NCBI RefSeq assembly: GCF_003001675.1 | Contig: NZ_PVYW01000011.1 | Location: 1-64,000 of the forward strand | Origin: Cohnella sp. SGD-V74 | GTDB lineage: Bacteria; Bacillota; Bacilli; Paenibacillales; Paenibacillaceae | Direction: 5' to 3' | Length of the DNA stretch: 64,000 nucleotides | Part shown: positions 52,268 through 61,480 of the stretch, in pieces | How the letters are laid out: each line of letters opens with the position of its first letter | How positions within the stretch are numbered: the stretch's first letter is position 1 | Program-made: the position numbers and the translations under genes | Notes under the pieces: model-generated | What the model was told of the DNA's origin: nothing | What the model saw: the letters and a program-made list of their open reading frames with translations, nothing else | Database searches by the model: none

Positions 52268-54001
52268 GTGAAAACGAGCAGGAAATGGATACTTGCCTTG
52301 CTTTCTACGATTGTGGTAACGGCCGCGGTCGGCTGCTCCAGCGGGAACAACAACGAGGCCGGCAGCGGGAGCGCGTCTCCCAGCCCAAGCGGATCGGAGT
52401 CTGCGCCAAGCTCGCAAGCCGCGAGCGAGGAGCCTAAGCCGGACCCGGTTACGTTCACCTACTTCAACGCCAGAGCAGACAAGGATGTCGAGACGAAACA
52501 GACGGACATCGGCAAAATTCTGGAGGAGCAGACGGGCGTCAACTTCAAAATCGAACATCTCGTCGGCGATATCAATACGAAGATCGGCACGATGATCGCG
52601 AGCGACTCGTACCCGGACATTTTGCAGCCGGATACGGCCATCGACAAAATCATGGAAGCCGGAGCGTTCATTCCGCTCAACGACCTGATCGAGCAGTACG
52701 GTCCGAACATCAAACGGGTTTACGAGCCGTACTTCAATCTGATGAAGGCGGAAGACGGCAACATCTACTTCCTGCCGTTTAGCGCGGTCGTCGGAGAGTA
52801 CAAACCGAACCCGGTCATCGATCAAGGCGCGTTCTGGATTCAGAACCGGGTGCTGGAGGAGGCGGGTTATCCGAAGGTCAAGACGTTCGACGAATACTTC
52901 AAGCTGATCGAAGATTACGCGGGCAAGCATAAGGACGAGAAGCTGACCGGCTTCATGTCGCTGACTCACGACTGGCGCTTCTTCGCGACGACGAACCCGC
53001 CGAACCATCTGGAAGGCTATCCGAACGACGGCGAAGTTCAAGTCGACTTGAACACGATGGATGCGAAAATTTACGCGACGAACGACGGCACGAAGCGCTG
53101 GCTGCAGAAGCTTAACGAGCTGAACGCCAACGGCCTGTACGACAAGTCCTCGTTCGTGGACAACTACGACCAATACTTGGCGAAGATCACCTCCGGCAAA
53201 GTGCTCGGCTACTTCGATTACGGCTGGCAGGTGCAGCAAGCGAACCAGACGATCAAAGCGGAGACGGTCAAAAACGGCGGAGACGATTCGCTCGAATATT
53301 TCCCGCTGCCGATCGTGTACGAGAACAATATCAAAGACCAGTACATCGACCCGTCGTCCTTCATCAACAACCGCGGCATCGGCATTACGAAGAGCGCGAA
53401 GGACCCGGTCCGGATCATCCAATTCTTCGACAACCTGCTGACGGACGAAAACCAGCGTCTGACGCAATGGGGCATTCAAGGCGTGACGTACGAAGTGGAC
53501 GACAAAGGCCGCCTGTACAGAACGCAGGAGCAGATCGACAAGCTGAAGGATATCGAATACAAGCGCCAAGTCGGTCTGGACTACTTCGAATATTATTGGC
53601 CGATGTACGGCCAAGGCTCGACGTTCCCGGACGGCAACTCGGTCAGCGCCGGCAGACAGCCGGAAGTGGCCAGCGCTTCGTTCACGGAAGCGGAGAAGGC
53701 GCGTCTTGCCAAGTACGGCGTGCAGACTTACGCCGAACTGTTCGCGGTGCCCGACGATCGTCCGTGGTATCCGGCCTGGAGCATCGCGCTGGAGCAAGGC
53801 TCGGACGCGCAAATCTATACGGCGAAGAAAGTCGACGTACAGCGCAAATACTTCGCGAAGATCGTTCTCGATCCGCCCAGCAAATTCGATGCGAACTGGC
53901 AGGAGTACCTGAACGAATACAGCAAGCTGCCCGTAGCGGAATACGAAGCGACGATGACGGATGAAGTCAAGAAGAAAGTCGCTAAGATCAGAGGCAACTA
54001 A
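52268..54001 (+). CDS. LplA-type oligosaccharide-binding lipoprotein
   Basis: A 577-residue family 1-type extracellular solute-binding protein. GTG 52268 follows GGAGAGG at nine bases; ATG 52250 would overlap that site. The signal peptide ends in AAVGC with Cys near residue 23, followed by a Ser/Glu/Pro linker and a long binding domain (VTFTYFNARADKDVETKQ, YPDILQPDTAIDKI, GIGITKSAKDPVRII). With the permeases at 54275 and 55263 it forms an importer like LplABC, here probably for xylo- or aldouronate oligosaccharides. The ATPase is expected to be encoded elsewhere (MsmX type). Confidence 0.9.
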   Translation: MKTSRKWILALLSTIVVTAAVGCSSGNNNEAGSGSASPSPSGSESAPSSQAASEEPKPDPVTFTYFNARADKDVETKQTDIGKILEEQTGVNFKIEHLVGDINTKIGTMIASDSYPDILQPDTAIDKIMEAGAFIPLNDLIEQYGPNIKRVYEPYFNLMKAEDGNIYFLPFSAVVGEYKPNPVIDQGAFWIQNRVLEEAGYPKVKTFDEYFKLIEDYAGKHKDEKLTGFMSLTHDWRFFATTNPPNHLEGYPNDGEVQVDLNTMDAKIYATNDGTKRWLQKLNELNANGLYDKSSFVDNYDQYLAKITSGKVLGYFDYGWQVQQANQTIKAETVKNGGDDSLEYFPLPIVYENNIKDQYIDPSSFINNRGIGITKSAKDPVRIIQFFDNLLTDENQRLTQWGIQGVTYEVDDKGRLYRTQEQIDKLKDIEYKRQVGLDYFEYYWPMYGQGSTFPDGNSVSAGRQPEVASASFTEAEKARLAKYGVQTYAELFAVPDDRPWYPAWSIALEQGSDAQIYTAKKVDVQRKYFAKIVLDPPSKFDANWQEYLNEYSKLPVAEYEATMTDEVKKKVAKIRGN

Positions 54002-54009
54002 GAAGCGGG

Positions 54010-54233
54010 GGAGGGGCTGTCCCATAAGCCAACCAAGTTGCTCTGAAAGATAATCGATGATCAAGGCGCAAAGGGTATGTACCTCCTTACGATGCTATAC
54101 ACTCCTGAAATCTGAATAGGTAAACCCGTTAATCGGTGATTTCAGGAGCGTAGGAGGCAGTCTCCAGGAGGTACATCCCCTTTCTTTATCTATCGATCCT
54201 CTCTGGCAACTCTGCTTAGGGGCAGCCCCTTCC
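54010..54233. repeat. Long palindromic MITE-like element, copy 2 (inverted relative to copy 1)
   Basis: GGAGGGGCTGTCCC at the left and GGGGCAGCCCCTTCC at the right are the arms; nested arms pair GGGTATGTACCTCC with GGAGGTACATCCCC, and CTCCTGAAATC with GATTTCAGGAG. The reverse complement aligns along its full length with 7071-7300. It sits inside the importer operon, between the binding protein and first permease genes, and may fold in the mRNA and lower expression of the permeases relative to the binding protein. Confidence 0.8.
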
Positions 54234-54274
54234 GGGTTTGCGCGCATACGTCGGGTACGGAAGGAGCGACCGCC

Positions 54275-55249
54275 TTGTTAAAAAACGTTGAAGTGGAATC
54301 GTCCGTCGGCAGGGTGCCTCCCGCCAGGAAAGCCGGTCTCTCTCTCTTTCTGAGCAGGCTGGTCAAGCAAAGAACGCTAGTATTCATGTCCGTGCCTTTT
54401 ATCCTCTGGTTGTTCCTGTTCAAATACGTCCCGCTCTGGGGCTGGACGATCGCGTTCCAAAATTTCAAGCCGGCCAAGTCGTTCGGGGAGCAGCAGTGGG
54501 TTGGCTGGAAGCAGTTCGAATTCATGTTTTCCGACGACCGGTTCCTGCAAGTGATGAGAAACACGCTGGCGATGAGCCTGATCAACTTCGTGCTCGGATT
54601 CGCCACGGCGATTACGCTGGCGATCCTGCTCAACGAGCTGAGGGCCGTCGCGTTCAAGCGGGTCGTGCAGACGATCAGCTATTTGCCTCACTTTATTTCA
54701 TGGGTCGTGGCCGCCACGATCATCCAGACGGCGCTGTCCACGGACGGCGGCATCGTCAACGAAGTGCTGCTGGCGCTCGGGCTCATCCAGGAGCCGGTGC
54801 TGTGGCTTGGCGTGGGGAAATACTTCTGGGGCATTATGGGCGTATCCGAAGTGTGGAAAAACGTAGGCTGGAACACGATCATCTATTTGGCCGCCTTGAC
54901 GACGATCGATCCTTCGCAGTACGAAGCGGCCGAGATCGACGGGGCCGGAAGGTTTCAGAAGATCTGGCACATTACGCTGCCCGGCATTCGACCGGTCATC
55001 GTCATTCTGATGATCATTAACCTGGGACAAATCTTGGAAACCGGGTTCGAGCCGCAATACTTGCTCGGCAACGGTCCCAATCTCGATTATTCGGAAAACC
55101 TGGAAATTTTCATTTTGAAATACGGAATGAACTTGGGCAATTACTCGCTTTCCGTCGCCGCGGGCATCTTCAAGACGGTCGTCAGCATCGTGCTGTTGTT
55201 CGGGGCGAACCATCTCGCGAAGCGAATGGGACAGGACCGATTGTTCTAA
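54275..55249 (+). CDS. ABC sugar importer permease, LplB type
   Basis: A 324-residue membrane permease starting at TTG 54275, nine bases after AAGGAG. Six helices are predicted, and the ATPase-contact EAA loop is EAAEIDGAGRFQKIWHITLP near residue 215. It pairs with the permease at 55263, which starts 13 bases after its stop. Confidence 0.92.
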   Translation: MLKNVEVESSVGRVPPARKAGLSLFLSRLVKQRTLVFMSVPFILWLFLFKYVPLWGWTIAFQNFKPAKSFGEQQWVGWKQFEFMFSDDRFLQVMRNTLAMSLINFVLGFATAITLAILLNELRAVAFKRVVQTISYLPHFISWVVAATIIQTALSTDGGIVNEVLLALGLIQEPVLWLGVGKYFWGIMGVSEVWKNVGWNTIIYLAALTTIDPSQYEAAEIDGAGRFQKIWHITLPGIRPVIVILMIINLGQILETGFEPQYLLGNGPNLDYSENLEIFILKYGMNLGNYSLSVAAGIFKTVVSIVLLFGANHLAKRMGQDRLF

Positions 55250-55262
55250 GGGGGAGAGCGCA

Positions 55263-56177
55263 GTGGCGAAGACGAATCAACCAAACTACAAAATCAAGCT
55301 ATCCGTCGGAGACCGGGCATTCGACATCGCGAACTATACGTTCATGGTGCTGCTCATGATCGTGACCGTCTATCCGTTCGTGAACATGCTCGCCGTCTCC
55401 TTGAACGACGGGATGGATTCCGTCAAGGGCGGCATTCATATTTGGCCCCGGGTACTCACCTGGGATAACTACGAGTACGTATTCAAGCAAGCGACGATTC
55501 TGCATGCGACGTTCATCTCCATATCCCGGACGGTGCTCGGCACGCTGATCTCGACGTTCTGCTCGGCGATGGTCGCCTACACGATCAGCCGGCCGGACTT
55601 CGTGCTGCGCAAGTTCGTGACGCTCGCGTTCGTGCTTACGATGTATTTTAACGGAGGGCTGATCCCCAACTTCCTGCTCATGAGAGAGCTGGACTTGCTG
55701 GGCAGCTTCTGGGTGTACATCGTTCCGGGCATCGTCGGCGTCTTCAACATCATCGTTATCCGCTCGTTTATCGAGCAGCTTCCGGACGGCATTCTGGAGT
55801 CGGCGCGGATCGACGGGGCGGGAGAGTTTACGACGTTCATGCGCGTGGTGCTGCCGCTTACGATGCCGGTGCTGGCGACGACGTCGCTGTTCACGGCGGT
55901 GTATCATTGGAACTCGTGGTTCGACGTCTTCCTGTACAATTCGTCGCATATCGAACTGAGCACGCTTCAATACGAGTTGATGAAAATGCTGCAAAACTCC
56001 AACGCCACCGGAACGAGCGGCAGCATGGACGGCATGGGAGGAACGGCCAGCTTCGTGACGCCGACGTCGGTGCGGGCGACGATGACGATCGTGGCGAGCC
56101 TTCCGATCATTATGGTGTATCCGTTCCTGCAGCGCTACTTCGTCAAGGGCATGACGCTGGGAGGGGTTAAAGGCTAA
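55263..56177 (+). CDS. ABC sugar importer permease, LplC type
   Basis: A 304-residue permease starting at GTG 55263 after GGGGGAGAG. Six helices, with the EAA loop ESARIDGAGEFTTFMRVVLP near residue 180 and the family C terminus QRYFVKGMTLGGVKG. Its stop overlaps the start of the GH8 gene (TAATG), so uptake and hydrolysis are coupled. Confidence 0.92.
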   Translation: MAKTNQPNYKIKLSVGDRAFDIANYTFMVLLMIVTVYPFVNMLAVSLNDGMDSVKGGIHIWPRVLTWDNYEYVFKQATILHATFISISRTVLGTLISTFCSAMVAYTISRPDFVLRKFVTLAFVLTMYFNGGLIPNFLLMRELDLLGSFWVYIVPGIVGVFNIIVIRSFIEQLPDGILESARIDGAGEFTTFMRVVLPLTMPVLATTSLFTAVYHWNSWFDVFLYNSSHIELSTLQYELMKMLQNSNATGTSGSMDGMGGTASFVTPTSVRATMTIVASLPIIMVYPFLQRYFVKGMTLGGVKG

Positions 56178-57334
56178 TGGGAAAAATCGCAAGCGCAGGA
56201 GCTTGCTATACCGGAACCTACCGCAATTTGCTGGCGGAATACGGCTATGACGAGCAAGAGATCGCGGCCCGGCTGGAATCGTCCTGGGAGCTGCTCTTCG
56301 GGGATCATGAGGAGACCCGGATTTATTATCCGGCGGGCGAAGACATGGGCTACATGCTGGATACCGGCAACCTGGACGTGCGGACGGAAGGGATGTCCTA
56401 CGGCATGATGATGGCCGTGCAGCTCGATCGGCGCGACGTGTTCGACCGACTGTGGAGGTGGACTTACAAGCATATGTATATGAGCGAGGGAGAAAACGCG
56501 GGGTATTTCGCCTGGTCGTGCAATCCCGACGGAACGAAGCGGTCGCACGGTCCGGCGCCCGACGGCGAGGAATATTTCGCGCTCGCGCTGATCTTCGCCT
56601 CGCACAGATGGGGAGACGGCGCGCCGCCGCTTGATTACGGGGCCAAGGCGCGGGAGCTGCTGAGCGTGTGCGTGCACAAGGGAGAGGACGGCGTCGGACA
56701 TCCGATGTGGAACCGGCACAACAAGCTGATCAAGTTTGTGCCGAATTGCGAGTATAGCGATCCGTCCTATCATCTTCCGCATTTCTACGAGCTGTTCGCG
56801 CTGTGGGCGAACGAGGAGGATCGGGCGTTCTGGAAGGAGGCGGCCGAGGCGAGCCGGGCATATTTGAAGCTTGCCTGCCACCCGGAGACGGGCCTTGCGC
56901 CGGAATACGCCTTCTACGACGGCACGCCGAACGATGAGAGGGGTTATGGCCACTTCTTCAGCGATTCGTATCGTGTAGCCGCCAACGTCGGTCTCGATGC
57001 GGAGTGGTTCGGCGCGACGGCATGGCAGCGCGAGGAAGCCCGGCGGATTCAGAAGTTTTTCTCCGATAAGAAGCCTGAAGACTACCGCCGATATACGATC
57101 GCCGGAGAGCCGTTCGAGGAGAAGTCGCTGCACCCCGTCGGACTGATCGCGACCAACGCGATGGCGTCGCTGGCCGATCCGGAGGGCGAACACGCGAGAG
57201 CCAGCGTCGAGCTGTTCTGGAACACGCCCGTTCGCACGCGGGACAGACGCTATTACGATAATTGCTTGTACCTGTTCGCGCTGCTGGCGTTAAGCGGATC
57301 TTTCCGGATATGGCACCCGCGGTCCGGCGCATAG
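56177..57334 (+). CDS. GH8 reducing-end xylose-releasing exo-oligoxylanase
   Basis: A 385-residue family 8 enzyme. TEGMSYGMMMA gives the catalytic acid Glu71 and FSDSYRVAANV gives the base Asp263, in line with Bacillus halodurans Rex (Glu70, Asp263; 388 residues). There is no signal peptide, so it trims xylo-oligosaccharides from the reducing end inside the cell. It overlaps the preceding permease stop by one base and is followed by a hairpin at 57344. Confidence 0.92.
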   Translation: MGKIASAGACYTGTYRNLLAEYGYDEQEIAARLESSWELLFGDHEETRIYYPAGEDMGYMLDTGNLDVRTEGMSYGMMMAVQLDRRDVFDRLWRWTYKHMYMSEGENAGYFAWSCNPDGTKRSHGPAPDGEEYFALALIFASHRWGDGAPPLDYGAKARELLSVCVHKGEDGVGHPMWNRHNKLIKFVPNCEYSDPSYHLPHFYELFALWANEEDRAFWKEAAEASRAYLKLACHPETGLAPEYAFYDGTPNDERGYGHFFSDSYRVAANVGLDAEWFGATAWQREEARRIQKFFSDKKPEDYRRYTIAGEPFEEKSLHPVGLIATNAMASLADPEGEHARASVELFWNTPVRTRDRRYYDNCLYLFALLALSGSFRIWHPRSGA

Positions 57335-57343
57335 AAGACAATC

Positions 57344-57373
57344 GAAGAGTCTCCCGACGCAGGGGGACTCTTC
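57344..57373 (+). terminator. Hairpin between the GH8 and deacetylase genes
   Basis: GAAGAGTCTCCC and GGGGGACTCTTC pair around GACGCA with no T-run. It may be a partial terminator or an mRNA stability element inside the operon, as the next gene starts 22 bases later. Confidence 0.5.
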
Positions 57374-57394
57374 CGTTACGGAAGGGGGCTGTTC

Positions 57395-58042
57395 ATGGAA
57401 TTGGAACGATCGCCATTCGTGCGGCAAGTCCGCTCGCCGCGCAAGGAAATCGCCCTGACGTTCGACGACGGGCCTGATCCGGTCTATACCCGGGAGGTTT
57501 TGTCGCTGCTGCGGCAAGCTTCCGGCAGAGCGACGTTTTTTATGATCGGGCAGCAGATGGAGAGCTATCCGGATGTGGTCGCGGAGGTCGCTGCTGAGGG
57601 GCATGAAATCGGCAATCACACATACAGCCATCCTTATTTGACGCGCATCGGTGCGGCCGAATGCAGGGAAGAGATCCGCAAGACGCAGCGGCTCATTCGC
57701 AAGCTGACGGGCAAGGGGGCGCGGCTGCTTCGCCCTCCGTATTTGGACGTTGGCGAAGAGGTCGTCCGCATCGCGCAGGAGGAAGGCTGTACGCTGGCGG
57801 GGGCCATGAACTTGGAAGCCCGGGACTGGGAGCAGCCTGGCGCAAGCCACATTTATGAGCGGTCGCTCGAATGCGCCGTCCCGGGCAGCATCCTGCTGTT
57901 TCACGATGGATACGGGGACCGCAGGCAGACGGTCGCGGCCGTCGCCATGCTGATCGAGAAGCTGACCGGGAGCGGCTATAAACTTGTTACGGCGAGCGAG
58001 CTGATCGCTTCCGCAACGATAGAAGAAGGGAAGATGGCATAA
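57395..58042 (+). CDS. Polysaccharide deacetylase (CE4/NodB), possible acetyl-xylan deacetylase
   Basis: A 215-residue NodB-fold metal-dependent deacetylase. The motifs are in order: TFDDGPDP near residue 23 with catalytic and metal Asp, NHTYSHPY near residue 74 with the metal histidines, and RPPYLD near residue 112. There is no signal peptide, so it acts inside the cell, which points to removing acetyl groups from imported xylo-oligosaccharides in place of peptidoglycan or chitin. ATG 57395 follows AAGGGGGC; its stop touches the next start. Confidence 0.85.
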   Translation: MELERSPFVRQVRSPRKEIALTFDDGPDPVYTREVLSLLRQASGRATFFMIGQQMESYPDVVAEVAAEGHEIGNHTYSHPYLTRIGAAECREEIRKTQRLIRKLTGKGARLLRPPYLDVGEEVVRIAQEEGCTLAGAMNLEARDWEQPGASHIYERSLECAVPGSILLFHDGYGDRRQTVAAVAMLIEKLTGSGYKLVTASELIASATIEEGKMA

Positions 58043-60112
58043 ATGAAAACGATCGGGAACGGCTACGGCTGTTGGTTGAATTACGAATACGTCGCCGACG
58101 CTCGGTTGCGCGAAGCCTATGAGCGGCGATGCTCCCGTCTGACCGTCATCGGCGATTCGCCGACGCTGCGAACGGTCAGGGGAGAGCTGGAGAGGGCGCT
58201 TTACGTGATGTTGGGAAAGGGGCCGAAGAGCGGGGGCGACGTTAATGGGGATCGGGGGTCCGGCATTACGGCGGGCGTGATCGGTTCGCATGCGGCTGCC
58301 GGCATCGTCTTCGGATCGGATGAGCCGGGCTTGCTCGGGGAGGAGGGCTATGCGATCCGCGCCGTCGAAGGCGACGGGATCGTTCTGGCGGCGGAGACGG
58401 ACAGGGGCGTGCTGTACGCGGCGTTCCATCTGCTCCGATTGATGCAGGCGGGCAAGAGCCTGGACGGACTGGACGTGCGGGAAGCTCCCGCCAACGCGCT
58501 AAGAATGCTCGATCATTGGGACAATCTGGACGGCTCGATCGAGCGCGGTTATGCCGGGAAAAGCCTGTTTTTCAAGGATGGAGCCGTCACGGGCGATCTG
58601 GGTCGGATTCGCGATTATGCGAGGCTGCTCGCTTCGGTCGGAATCAACGCGGTCGCGATCAACAACGTCAACGTTCATCGGCAGGAGTCCTTGCTCATTA
58701 CCGGCGCTTATTTGCCTTCGGTAGCGCAGCTTGCGGACATATTCCGGGCTTACGGCATTCGCTTGTTTCTGAGCGTTAACTTCGCCGGTCCGATCGAAAT
58801 CGGCGGACTGGACACGGCCGACCCGCTGGACGGGAGCGTTGCGGCTTGGTGGAGAGAGGCGGCAGAGCGGGTATACCGCCACATCCCCGATTTCGGCGGC
58901 TTCCTCGTGAAGGCCGACTCGGAATTCCGACCCGGACCGTTCACGTACGAACGGAATCACGCCGACGGAGCGAACATGCTGGCCGGCGCTCTCGATCCTT
59001 ACGGCGGCATCGTCATCTGGCGGTGCTTCGTCTACGACTGCCAGCAGGACTGGCGCGACCGTTCGACGGATCGGGCTCGCGCGGCTTACGACCATTTTAT
59101 GCCGCTGGACGGGAAGTTCAAGGACAATGTGCTTCTGCAGATCAAGAACGGTCCGATGGATTTTCAGGCGCGCGAACCGGTCTCGCCGCTGCTCGGCGGC
59201 ATGACGAGAACGAATCAGCTGCTGGAGCTGCAGATTACGCAGGAGTACACCGGTCAGCAGCGGCATCTGTGCTACTTGGTGCCTCAATGGAAGGAGATTT
59301 TGGATTTCGATACTTGTGCGATCGGCGAAAATTCGACGGTCGCTCGAGTCGCTGCCGGCACGCTGTTCGGAAGAAAGCTGGGAGGAATGGCGGCGGTGGC
59401 GAACGTCGGGGACGACGACAACTGGACCGGCCATCTGCTGGCCCAGGCCAACCTGTACGGATACGCGCGACTGGCGTGGGATACCGGTCTGGGCGCGGAG
59501 CGGATCGCGGAGGAATGGATCGACTTGACGTTCGGAGCAACTCTGGGCTCGGGCATCAAAGGCGAAGTGCTGCGGATGCTGCTCGAATCTTACGACATCT
59601 ATGAATCCTATACGGCTCCGCTGGGCGTAGGCTGGATGGTCAATCCCAACCATCACTACGGGCCGAATATCGACGGGTACGAGTACTCCAAGTGGGGGAC
59701 GTACCATTTTGCCGATCGGGATGGCATTGGGGTAGACCGGACGTTAGGCTCCGGCACGGGTTATGCCGGACAGTATCACTCTCCAAATCGCGAAATTTAC
59801 GAATCTGTGGAACGCTGTCCGGACGAGTTGCTGCTCTTCTTCCACCATGTGCCTTATTCGCATGTGCTCAAGTCTGGCAAGACGGTCATTCAGCATATTT
59901 ACGACTCCCATTTCGAGGGAGCGGACAGAGCGGAAGGGCTGCTGCGAACGTGGGACTCGCTGAGAGGAGAGTTGGACCCCCAGGCGCACCGGGAAGTGCG
60001 CGAGCGCCTTGTGCACCAGGCGGAGCACGCGCGGGAATGGCGGGACGTCGTCAACACTTACTTTTATCGCAAATCGGGCGTTTCCGACGCAAAGGGCCGC
60101 ACGATCTACTAA
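58043..60112 (+). CDS. aguA: GH67 alpha-glucuronidase
   Basis: A 689-residue family 67 enzyme that removes 4-O-methyl-glucuronic acid from the non-reducing end of aldouronic acids. The three acidic residues are at Glu294 (KADSEFRPG), Asp373 (GPMDFQ) and Glu401 (QEYTGQ), each nine residues beyond the published 285/364/392. No signal peptide. The start ATG 58043 directly follows the deacetylase stop. Next to GH8, GH52 and the importer it gives the last step needed for glucuronoxylan oligomers. Confidence 0.95.
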   Translation: MKTIGNGYGCWLNYEYVADARLREAYERRCSRLTVIGDSPTLRTVRGELERALYVMLGKGPKSGGDVNGDRGSGITAGVIGSHAAAGIVFGSDEPGLLGEEGYAIRAVEGDGIVLAAETDRGVLYAAFHLLRLMQAGKSLDGLDVREAPANALRMLDHWDNLDGSIERGYAGKSLFFKDGAVTGDLGRIRDYARLLASVGINAVAINNVNVHRQESLLITGAYLPSVAQLADIFRAYGIRLFLSVNFAGPIEIGGLDTADPLDGSVAAWWREAAERVYRHIPDFGGFLVKADSEFRPGPFTYERNHADGANMLAGALDPYGGIVIWRCFVYDCQQDWRDRSTDRARAAYDHFMPLDGKFKDNVLLQIKNGPMDFQAREPVSPLLGGMTRTNQLLELQITQEYTGQQRHLCYLVPQWKEILDFDTCAIGENSTVARVAAGTLFGRKLGGMAAVANVGDDDNWTGHLLAQANLYGYARLAWDTGLGAERIAEEWIDLTFGATLGSGIKGEVLRMLLESYDIYESYTAPLGVGWMVNPNHHYGPNIDGYEYSKWGTYHFADRDGIGVDRTLGSGTGYAGQYHSPNREIYESVERCPDELLLFFHHVPYSHVLKSGKTVIQHIYDSHFEGADRAEGLLRTWDSLRGELDPQAHREVRERLVHQAEHAREWRDVVNTYFYRKSGVSDAKGRTIY

Positions 60113-60251
60113 CGGGGACGGTGAAAGGGGGAACAGCGGTGGCGCAGTTGAAAGTTCAGGAGGTTATCGACGCGAAGAGCCGCATGATCAACTAACGGGG
60201 ACGGCGAAGGGGGGAACAGGGATGGCGAAGTTGAAAGTTCAGGAGGTCATC
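60086..60251 (+). repeat. 83-bp imperfect tandem duplication across the aguA/nif3-like junction
   Basis: The segment beginning GACGCAAAGGGCCGC at 60086 (end of aguA, its stop, a ribosome site and the first codons of the next gene) is repeated from 60169 as GACGCGAAGAGCCGC with about ten differences. The first copy leaves a 19-codon frame from GTG 60139 (VAQLKVQEVIDAKSRMIN) ending at TAA 60193-60195; the second copy serves the real gene at 60222. Confidence 0.85.
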
Positions 60252-61025
60252 GACGTGTTGTCGACGTTGGGCGGCGCTCCGGTCGGCGTAGCGGACCGGC
60301 TGCTCACGGGGAATCCTTCGTCGCTGGTACGAGGAATCGTCGTGGCGTTCACGGCGACGCTCGGCGTAATTGAAGCGACGGCTGATTCGGGCGCGGATTT
60401 GCTCATCGTTCACGAGGGGGCATTCTACTCCCACGACAACGATCCTGATGCGAGGCTTGCGGGCTGCGCGGTTTACGAGGAGAAGCAGCGCCGGATCGCG
60501 GGAAGCGGGCTGGCCGTCTATCGCTGCCATGACGCGGTGCATCGCAGCCGTCCCGACATCGTCGCCGAAGGGCTGATTCGCGAACTCGGGTGGCAGCGCT
60601 GCATGACTAGGCATTTGCCGGCTGCTTCGATCGTCGATCTTCCTGAGGCGATGACAGGAAAGGACGTCGTCCGGCATGTCAAGGAAAGGCTGGCATTGGA
60701 TCAGGTTCGAGTCGGCGGGCAACTGCCGGAGAGCTGCAAGCGGATCGGCGTTCTCGTCGGCTACCGTGGCGGGGCAAAGCTTGCGGTTCCGCTTCTGGAG
60801 CGGTACGGTGCGGATATCGTGCTGTACGGAGAAGGACCGGAGTGGGAAACGCCGGAGTACGCGCGGGATGCGGCCGAGCTGGGAGAACGAGTCGCAGTCG
60901 TCGCCCTGGGCCATCTCGAGAGCGAGCAGCCGGGTATGAAGCTGTTGGCCGAGCGCCTGCGCGCTTGCTTTCCGGGCGTGCCGGTCTGCTTCTGCCCGGT
61001 GGAGCCGGCTTTGCGCATCATGTAG
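60222..61025 (+). CDS. Nif3-like (YqfO/DUF34) putative metal protein
   Basis: A 267-residue protein of the Nif3/DUF34 family: KVQEVIDVLSTLGG at the start, GADLLIVHEGAFYSH near residue 65, RVGGQLPESCKRIGVLVG near residue 165 and GHLESEQPGMKLLAERL near residue 227. Standard members have HH in the first metal motif and GHYxSE in the last; here these are VHEG and GHLESE, so the metal set is altered. ATG 60222 follows GGGGGGAAC. Its place at the end of the xylan operon is unusual and hints at a sugar-linked job, but none is proven. Confidence 0.78.
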   Translation: MAKLKVQEVIDVLSTLGGAPVGVADRLLTGNPSSLVRGIVVAFTATLGVIEATADSGADLLIVHEGAFYSHDNDPDARLAGCAVYEEKQRRIAGSGLAVYRCHDAVHRSRPDIVAEGLIRELGWQRCMTRHLPAASIVDLPEAMTGKDVVRHVKERLALDQVRVGGQLPESCKRIGVLVGYRGGAKLAVPLLERYGADIVLYGEGPEWETPEYARDAAELGERVAVVALGHLESEQPGMKLLAERLRACFPGVPVCFCPVEPALRIM

Positions 61026-61077
61026 GTGCAGTTGTTGGGCGGGGCAGGGCAGGGCAGCTAAGTAGGGTTGACGTTAA

Positions 61078-61400
61078 TCGAAAGTTTAGAACAACGTTAG
61101 AGTGTAAGCGCTGTATCGTGAGGAGTTAGTCGAAAGTTTAGAACAACGTCGGGGCGTAGGTGCTGTATTGTGGGGAGTTAGTCGAAAGTTTAGAACAACG
61201 TTGGAATGTAAGCGCTGTATCGTGAGGAGTTAGTCGAAAGTTTAGAACAACGTCGGGGTGTAAGTGCTGTATTGTGAGGGGTTAGTCGAAAGTTTAGAAT
61301 AACGTCGGGGCGTAGGTGCTGTATTGTGAGGAGTTAGTCGAAAGTTTAGAACAACGTTGGAATGTAAGCGCTGTATCGTGAGGAGTTAGTCGAAAGTTTA
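61078..61400. repeat. Seven-copy tandem repeat with an exact 52-bp period
   Basis: TCGAAAGTTTAG recurs at 61078, 61130, 61182, 61234, 61286, 61338 and 61390, always 52 bases apart. The unit continues AACAACGTCGGGGCGTAGG then CTGTATTGTGAGGAGTTAG, with two alternating variants (GGGGCGTAGG and GGAATGTAAG). No spacers, no ribosome site and stop codons in the units argue against CRISPR or coding. It lies between convergent genes. Confidence 0.9.
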
Positions 61401-61426
61401 GGGTATCGCTAAGTGGAATCTACCTC

Positions 61427-61466
61427 AAAAGAACCTGCCGATTCCTTTGGGACGGCAGGTTCTTTT
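61427..61466. terminator. Bidirectional terminator between nif3-like and GH43 genes
   Basis: AAAAGAACCTGCCG (61427-61440) pairs exactly with CGGCAGGTTCTTTT (61453-61466) around ATTCCTTTGGGA; A-run and T-run flanks serve both strands. Confidence 0.92.
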
Positions 61467-61480
61467 GGTTATGCGCTTGC

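Noticed and set aside
60139-60195. Small gene encoding VAQLKVQEVIDAKSRMIN
   Set aside because: It is the first copy of the 83-bp tandem duplication of the next gene's start, so it is treated as a duplicated fragment or leader and not an independent gene.
61078-61400. CRISPR array or small-RNA cluster
   Set aside because: Head-to-tail 52-base units without spacers and no cas genes or promoter pattern.
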